This document shows, piece after piece, positions 41,711 through 46,552 of a stretch of 46,552 nucleotides of DNA. The notes under the pieces are model-generated. The model searched no databases. It was given only the letters and a program-made list of their open reading frames with translations, and was not told where the DNA came from. This stretch comes from Pseudonocardia sp. (lineage in GTDB: Bacteria > Actinomycetota > Actinomycetes > Mycobacteriales > Pseudonocardiaceae), in assembly GCF_025465255.1 (NCBI RefSeq), contig NZ_JAODNI010000089.1:1-46552 (forward strand). The letters are read 5' to 3'. A program made the translations under genes and the position numbers. Positions within the stretch are counted from its first letter, which is position 1, and every line of letters begins with the position of its first letter.

Positions 41711-44335
41711 TCACGCCCGCACCCACGGCCACAGCACGCCGGGCGCCGACGCGTCGTCCCTCGGATCCCCGGCACCGGGATCTCCGGCACCACCGCTGCC
41801 GGGTGCCGGCCACTGTTCGGCGGCCCGGTCGAGGCCCGCGCGGGCGACGTCGTCGAACGGCGAGGGTTCGCCACCGTCCGCGCCGCCCGGGAGCTCGCGC
41901 AGCAGGACGACCGGGGCCGGGGCGTCGTCGGTGACGGCGAGGACCCGGAAGCCGGTCCCGGGCCCGAACACCACCCGCTCCGCGACGCCGTCGAGCAGGG
42001 CGGTGCGGCGGGCGGAGCTCGACCAGATCCGCACCTCGAGGTCCCCGGGACGCGACGGCGCACCGGCAGGCTGCGCGTCGACGAAGGCCCACTCGGTGAG
42101 CACGGGATGCTGCCTATAGAGGGCGGCCAGCGCGGCTCCGCCGGGTACGACGAGCCGGGCCGGCCCCCGGAACGACGGCAGCCGGCGCAGCCCGGCGGCC
42201 ACGCAACGGGCCAGTGGGACGTGCGCGCCGGGCTGCGCGGCCCGCACCGCGTCGGCCAGGGTCCGGCGGTCCCCGCGCAGGTAGAGGCGGACGCCGAGGA
42301 GGTCGAGGACGACGTCCACGGGGTCCGCTCCCGCCCGCAGGCCCGGGACCTGCGACAGCAGCGCCGCGACGACCCCGGACTCCGCGTCGTGCTCCGCGCT
42401 GAACGTGCGCCGCAGCCACCGTCGCTCCTCCGCAATCCCGGTGGCAGGAACCAGCGCGGAGGCGTCGGCCGCCGGAACCGGCTGCACGCGGGGCGCGGGC
42501 CGCGCGGCGTGCGGCGCCGGGCGCAGCTCGTGGGCCGCAGGCGTGGGACGGGCCGGACCGGGCGCCGGAGGAGACGGCGCCGGAGATGACGGGGCCGGAG
42601 ATGACGGGGCCGGAGATGACGGGGCCGGAGATGACGGGGCCCGCGCGGGGGTCACCGCCGGCGAGGGTGCGGCGTACCGCGGACCGGTCGCGGGTCCGGC
42701 GAGGGCCCGGGCGGCGACCGGCGGGCCCGGGATCAGCGGGGCCGGACTCGGCGCGACAGGGTGCGACGGGGCTGGGCGCGACAGGGCTGCGCTCGACCGG
42801 GCTGCGCTGGACGCAGCAGGAACTGACGGGACCGGCGGCGCCGACGCGGCCGGTGCCGGCCCGAGATCGGGTTCGGCCGTCTCCAGCCGCAGACCCACAG
42901 GCCGGAGGCCCGGCGCGGGCCGCGCCGGAGCCTCGGCGCAAGGCCCCCTGACGACCGGGTCCAGAACGGCGACCGGGTCCAGAACGGCGACCGGATCCGG
43001 GGCGGCCGGCGGATCCTCCGGGGCCGCAGACGCTCCGGCCGGGAGTCCCACCGCCCGCACCTCGCTGAACCGGCGCACCGAGGGCTCCAGCCTCTCCACG
43101 GTGTCGACCGCGACCCGGTGCAGCCGGCGGGCGACCTCCGGGGTCCCCGCCTCGTACACGACGGCGAACCGGTCCGGGCGCAACGGCGTGCGCCGGACGG
43201 CGTCAGCCGCGGCCCCGTCGGCGGGATCGGTGAGGTTCTCCGGCGGGCGGACCCACAGCCCGGCCGCGATCACCTCGAGCACCGCGTCGGGGGCGACCGC
43301 GTAGCGGCCCGGCGCGATCTCCGGTGCGTCCGGGACCGGGCGGCGGTGCGCGACGATCCGGGGCGGGGCACCGGCCGTGCCCGGGGCGAAACGCAGCTGC
43401 CCGGCATAGGGATGCCAGCCGGGGCGGCCGTCGGCGCGGACCGTGCGCGGCACCGGCCCGGGTGTGCCCGGGGTCCCGCCGGCAGGGGCTACCGCGGGCA
43501 GTCCGGTGTAGAACGTGACCGGCTCCCCGAGCAGCTCGGCGAGCGCCGCACCGGGGCTCGTGTCCGCGGGGCAGGCCACCGGCCCGAACTCGACGAACCG
43601 GGTCGCCGCGCGGGTGGCCGGCGGCAGCTCCCGCCACACCATGGCGACGTCGTCGAGGGACAGCGGCGGCGCCCCGGGCGAGCCGAGCACCACGGTCAGC
43701 ACCTCGTGCTGCACCACCAGCGCCGTGACCAGCGTGTCGCGGTGCGGCGCCGGGCCCGGATCCGGGTGCACCCGGCGGATCCACAGCCCGCCGGGCAGCG
43801 GCTCGACCATCGACGACCCGGCCCGCGCCGCCGTGGTGACCGGCAGCGGGTCCCAGGCGGGGCGCGGGAAGCGGTGCGACTCGTGCTGCGGGCGCGCACC
43901 CGGCCGGAAGCGCACCCAGCCCGAACCGGCCGCGGACGGCACGAAGAGGCCGGCCTCGCCCACCGGCACGACCGCGCCGTCGTGGGTGATCACCGTGCGG
44001 CGCAGGCGATCCGCGAGCCACTGGGCGGCGGCGGTCGCCGCGCCGGCGGGCCCGGCCCCGGTGAACACGAGGCGGAAACCGCCGGGCCGGGGCCCGAGCA
44101 GCAGGGCGGCGGCGTCCCGGACCGGGGGTGCGACGTCGGGCGGCAGGTCCAGCACGACCACGGTGTGCTCGGGGTCCGCCGCGACCCCGACGGCGAGTCG
44201 CCGCGCGGACGCGTCGACGGGCCCGGGCCGGTGCAGTAGCAGGGCCCGTCCCACCTCGGTGCAGACGAGCCGGGAGTCCGGCTCGTACGGCAGCGCCCTG
44301 GTGGTCTCGGCGCTGGTCGTGTCGGCGCTGGTCAT
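41711..44335 (-). CDS. large ESX-locus protein with ADP-ribosyltransferase-like C-terminus
   Basis: An 874-residue protein with no clear membrane segment. Residues 1-430 form a folded region of unknown family (HTVVVLDLPPDV, GGLWIRRVHPDPGP, FVEFGPVACPADTSP). Residues 430-630 are Pro/Ala/Ser-rich, with SSPAP repeated. Residues 635-830 look like a degenerate ADP-ribosyltransferase fold: GLRRLPSFRGPARL (Arg about 720), VLTEWAFVDA (about 746) and ERVVFGPGTGFRVLAV (about 785-800), which correspond in order to the Arg, Ser-Thr-Ser and Glu/PGT regions. The catalytic Glu-x-Glu is not evident, so it may be inactive. One base separates it from the EccB stop and 40 bases from the next start. Such proteins recur in actinomycete ESX loci but have no known role to me. 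Confidence 0.6.
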   Translation of the reverse strand: MTSADTTSAETTRALPYEPDSRLVCTEVGRALLLHRPGPVDASARRLAVGVAADPEHTVVVLDLPPDVAPPVRDAAALLLGPRPGGFRLVFTGAGPAGAATAAAQWLADRLRRTVITHDGAVVPVGEAGLFVPSAAGSGWVRFRPGARPQHESHRFPRPAWDPLPVTTAARAGSSMVEPLPGGLWIRRVHPDPGPAPHRDTLVTALVVQHEVLTVVLGSPGAPPLSLDDVAMVWRELPPATRAATRFVEFGPVACPADTSPGAALAELLGEPVTFYTGLPAVAPAGGTPGTPGPVPRTVRADGRPGWHPYAGQLRFAPGTAGAPPRIVAHRRPVPDAPEIAPGRYAVAPDAVLEVIAAGLWVRPPENLTDPADGAAADAVRRTPLRPDRFAVVYEAGTPEVARRLHRVAVDTVERLEPSVRRFSEVRAVGLPAGASAAPEDPPAAPDPVAVLDPVAVLDPVVRGPCAEAPARPAPGLRPVGLRLETAEPDLGPAPAASAPPVPSVPAASSAARSSAALSRPAPSHPVAPSPAPLIPGPPVAARALAGPATGPRYAAPSPAVTPARAPSSPAPSSPAPSSPAPSSPAPSPPAPGPARPTPAAHELRPAPHAARPAPRVQPVPAADASALVPATGIAEERRWLRRTFSAEHDAESGVVAALLSQVPGLRAGADPVDVVLDLLGVRLYLRGDRRTLADAVRAAQPGAHVPLARCVAAGLRRLPSFRGPARLVVPGGAALAALYRQHPVLTEWAFVDAQPAGAPSRPGDLEVRIWSSSARRTALLDGVAERVVFGPGTGFRVLAVTDDAPAPVVLLRELPGGADGGEPSPFDDVARAGLDRAAEQWPAPGSGGAGDPGAGDPRDDASAPGVLWPWVRA
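42561..42635. repeat. five tandem 15-base units in the linker of the ART-like gene
   Basis: Five consecutive 15-base units run from 42561 to 42635. The last three are identical (GGGGCCGGAGATGAC) and the first two differ at two or three bases. The unit length keeps the frame and encodes repeated Ser-Ser-Pro-Ala-Pro on the minus strand. A minisatellite-like slippage site in a flexible linker. Confidence 0.9.
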
Positions 44336-44336
44336 G

Positions 44337-45695
44337 TCAGGGCCCTCCCTGGGCGGAGCCGGCCCGCGCTGCCGCGCCGGTGGTGAGCGCCGGCCCGGCC
44401 GGCAGGGCGCCGAGCACGGCCGGCGGCAGCCAGGCCGTCGTGGCGGTCGGCACGAGCAGTCGGGCCGCCTCGTCGGACACCGCGTAGCGCACGCCCTGGT
44501 CGGTGATCAGGTACTGCTGCGGCCGGGTGCCGGGCCCCGGCCGGGGCAGCGCGGCGACGAGCATGCCGGAGCCGGGGGCGAGCAGCGCGCGGTCGCGGGC
44601 CGGGTCGACGGGGACCGGTGCGGTGCCGACGGTGCCCGGGGCGAGGTCGCCGTCGCGGGAGACCTGGTGCACGCACACGGAGTCGGTGGCCGGGCGGTAG
44701 GTGCCCGCACCCGCGAGGTCCGGCAGGCCGCGCAGCCCGGAGTCGTCGGCGGACGTGGGCGCCCCCGCGACGTCGGCCGGGGTGCTCTCTCTGGCCGGTG
44801 CCGCCCCGGCCCGCGCCGCGAGCAGCGCGGCGGCGGTCGGGCTCAGCGGGGCCAGCCCGTCGGAGCGCAGCAGGTAGTTCTGGGTCGACGCGTTCTGGCT
44901 GGACCTCACCTGGAACACCTGCCCGACGGCCGACGACGCCCCGCCCACCGCCGGGCCGGGTGAGCCCGACCCGGGCACGTCCGGCGCGACGAGGGCGGAC
45001 CCGTGGGCCAGCGCGGCCAGCCACGCGTCCGGGACCACGACGGGCGCGACGTCGCCAAGCCCCAGCGCTGCGAGGACGGCGGCGGAGGCCACCGGGTACT
45101 CGGTGTCCCGCCACACCACGTGCGCGCCGCCGTCGGCCCCGGCCACCACCAGCCGCTGGTCGGCGGGCAGCGGTGTGCCCGCCGCCGGGCCGAGCACGAC
45201 CGTCCCCCGCGGGCCGGTCCCCCCGGGCCCCGAGCACAGCGACCACTCGGGCGGGAGCATGCCGTTCGCCTGCGGGACCGAGTCCGGCGCACCCGGGATC
45301 CCGATCGCGGCCCCGTGCGGGACGCCGGCGAGAGAGTTGCGCGACACCTGGCGGAAGGTCGGAGCCCCGCCGTCGGCGCCGAGGACGAGCATGGCCGACG
45401 CGGTGTTGAGCGTCGGGTGCAGCACGCCGTCGAGGTAGACGTAGCGGTTGCCGGTCTCCTTCTCCACGACGATCGTCCGCGGCTGCTGCCAGCTCGTCGC
45501 CCCGCCCGGGCTGATCAGGCCGAACACGAACGCGCCCGCGCAGACCAGCGCGGCGAGGACCGTCCCGAACACCGCGCCGGAACCGGAGCGCTTCAGCGGC
45601 GCCTCCCCGGCGAACGCGTCCCCGGTGACCAGCGCGGACGACAGCCGCGCCGTCGAGAACTGGTAGGCCTGGACGTGGTCCTTGCGGCTCTGCAC
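44337..45695 (-). CDS. eccB: type VII secretion core protein EccB
   Basis: A 452-residue membrane protein. The short cytoplasmic N-terminus has the EccB signature SRKDHVQAYQFSTARLSSAL, followed by one transmembrane helix at residues 41-61 and a large extracytoplasmic domain of repeated beta units around a core, with a single Cys pair (WSLCSGPGG and DSVCVHQVS). EccB is part of the ESX membrane complex with EccC, EccD and EccE. GTG at 45695 is preferred because the signature begins there and the longer frame to 45974 overlaps eccD. It follows eccD by 14 bases and is separated from the next gene by a single base. Confidence 0.95.
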   Translation of the reverse strand: MQSRKDHVQAYQFSTARLSSALVTGDAFAGEAPLKRSGSGAVFGTVLAALVCAGAFVFGLISPGGATSWQQPRTIVVEKETGNRYVYLDGVLHPTLNTASAMLVLGADGGAPTFRQVSRNSLAGVPHGAAIGIPGAPDSVPQANGMLPPEWSLCSGPGGTGPRGTVVLGPAAGTPLPADQRLVVAGADGGAHVVWRDTEYPVASAAVLAALGLGDVAPVVVPDAWLAALAHGSALVAPDVPGSGSPGPAVGGASSAVGQVFQVRSSQNASTQNYLLRSDGLAPLSPTAAALLAARAGAAPARESTPADVAGAPTSADDSGLRGLPDLAGAGTYRPATDSVCVHQVSRDGDLAPGTVGTAPVPVDPARDRALLAPGSGMLVAALPRPGPGTRPQQYLITDQGVRYAVSDEAARLLVPTATTAWLPPAVLGALPAGPALTTGAAARAGSAQGGP

Positions 45696-45709
45696 CCGAC
45701 GACCGCCGC

Positions 45710-46552
45710 TCAGCCGTTCAGCGCGCGGAAGTAGGCGTACACGCCGAGCAGTTGCAGTAGCACCGGCACCAGCACGAGGGCGGTCCACAGCTCCGCGATG
45801 TCCGCGGCCTGCCCCCACACCGGCAGCAGCCGGCGCCCGGGCATCCGCCACGCGGCGACGATCGCCGCGGCCGCGGCCAGCAGCGTGAGGACGAGCAGCA
45901 CGATCGACCAGTCGAGCCCGGCGACCCGGGCCATCCCGGTCGCGGTGACAGCCACGGCGAGCACCGCCGCCCACACCAGCGCGCCGCGCTGGACCACGGT
46001 CCGCAGGATCCGTCCGCGTAGCGCGGCCGCGGCGGCCAGCAGCAGCGGCAGCAGCCGCTCGACCCAGCCGTCGTGGTCCACCAGCGCGTACGCGGTGGCG
46101 ACGACGAGGACCGCCGTGGACACGGAGACGACGGACAGCAGCGCGTCCGCGCGGGCCGTGCGGGCGGCCAGGACGGAACCGGGCTCGGGGTCGATGTCCT
46201 CCTGCAGCTCGGCGGCGGTGCGGGGCAGCAGGGGCACCCGCAGCCGGGCCACCCGCACGGCCCCCCGCGGCCCGACCGCGCCGAACAGGAACGCCACCAC
46301 CGTGACCACGGTCAGCGCGCGCACCGCGTCCAGCCCGGACCAGGCGGCGAGCCCCACCGCCAGCAGCGCTCCCAGAGCGACGCCGACCACCGCCCCGAAC
46401 GCGACGGCCGCGGTGCGGCCCAGCACCAGCAGCACCCCCGCGGCCACCCCGGCGCCCAGCGCGGCGAGCGCGACGCCCGGCGCCCCCGGTCCGGCGACGG
46501 CCGCGGGCCCGGCCGGGAACACCAGCCCGACGAGCGCGGCGAGCGTCGTCCC
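45710..46552 (-). CDS. eccD: type VII secretion membrane channel protein EccD (partial)
   Basis: The C-terminal 280 residues of a polytopic membrane protein whose N-terminus lies beyond the right edge. About eight hydrophobic helices are visible, with the cytoplasmic loop LRVPLLPRTAAELQEDIDPE between two helix groups and the C-terminal LWTALVLVPVLLQLLGVYAY. This arrangement is that of EccD, which has 11 helices after a ubiquitin-like (YukD) domain. The frame is open to the window end. Position directly before eccB supports the call. EccC, EccE and mycosin are not in the window. Confidence 0.85.
   Translation of the reverse strand, partial: GTTLAALVGLVFPAGPAAVAGPGAPGVALAALGAGVAAGVLLVLGRTAAVAFGAVVGVALGALLAVGLAAWSGLDAVRALTVVTVVAFLFGAVGPRGAVRVARLRVPLLPRTAAELQEDIDPEPGSVLAARTARADALLSVVSVSTAVLVVATAYALVDHDGWVERLLPLLLAAAAALRGRILRTVVQRGALVWAAVLAVAVTATGMARVAGLDWSIVLLVLTLLAAAAAIVAAWRMPGRRLLPVWGQAADIAELWTALVLVPVLLQLLGVYAYFRALNG

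Noticed and set aside
45696..45974. N-terminal extension of EccB
   Set aside because: It would overlap eccD extensively. The EccB signature SRKDHVQAYQFS starts right at the GTG at 45695.

Overview
The window is very GC-rich and reads as the chromosome of an actinomycete. The best guess is Pseudonocardiaceae or a close relative. Supporting signs are a mycothiol-type maleylpyruvate isomerase, a type VII (ESX) secretion locus with WXG100 proteins, frequent GTG starts, and long chains of 4-base start/stop overlaps. No rRNA, tRNA or CRISPR array was seen.

Region 1 (about 0.4-6.6 kb) is a small carbohydrate cluster. An MFS sugar-acid-type transporter is divergent from a DeoR-family repressor, which is followed by a zinc alcohol/polyol dehydrogenase, a class I (LsrF/FbaB-like) aldolase and an FGGY sugar kinase. 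The substrate cannot be read from sequence. Region 2 (6.6-8.3 kb) is a scar: the tail of an amidohydrolase, a frameshifted start of an IS110 transposase, and a lower-GC orphan ORF that looks like a lectin or tail-fibre C-terminal domain.

Region 3 (8.3-18.6 kb, minus strand) is a tightly packed salicylate-to-central-metabolism operon. It runs from a PaaX-family regulator through an aromatic-acid MFS importer, gentisate 1,2-dioxygenase, fumarylpyruvate hydrolase, a salicylyl-CoA 5-hydroxylase-type flavoprotein, an ADP-forming acyl-CoA synthetase and an aryl-AMP ligase to a maleylpyruvate isomerase. A strong hairpin closes it. Together the genes predict salicylate -> salicylyl-AMP/CoA -> gentisyl-CoA -> gentisate -> maleylpyruvate -> fumarylpyruvate -> fumarate + pyruvate. 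A divergent alpha/beta hydrolase may supply salicylate from an ester or release gentisate from CoA.

Region 4 (19.6-22.4 kb) has a RibD/DHFR-like reductase and an ECF41 (SigJ-like) sigma factor carrying a one-base frameshift. Divergent from the sigma gene is a carboxymuconolactone-decarboxylase (AhpD-like) gene with an ECF41-type promoter, followed by a decapitated flavin monooxygenase.

Region 5 (22.5 kb to the right edge, minus strand) is part of an ESX locus. In transcription order it holds EccD (cut by the window edge), EccB, a large protein with an ADP-ribosyltransferase-like C-terminus, and an EccA-type AAA+ ATPase fused to a right-handed beta-helix. Next come two small WXG100-type proteins, a third helical ESX-type protein, and a 976-residue glycine-rich WXG/PPE-like protein with three copies of a C-terminal motif. 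The locus ends with a YbaB-like protein, another WXG100-like protein, a 3127-residue protein and an EspI/MinD-like ATPase. The 3127-residue protein has an ESX-type N-terminus, a central HExxH...E zincin-like domain, and about six copies of a 180-240-residue repeat that I do not recognise. This giant protein and its partners are the most promising undescribed system here.
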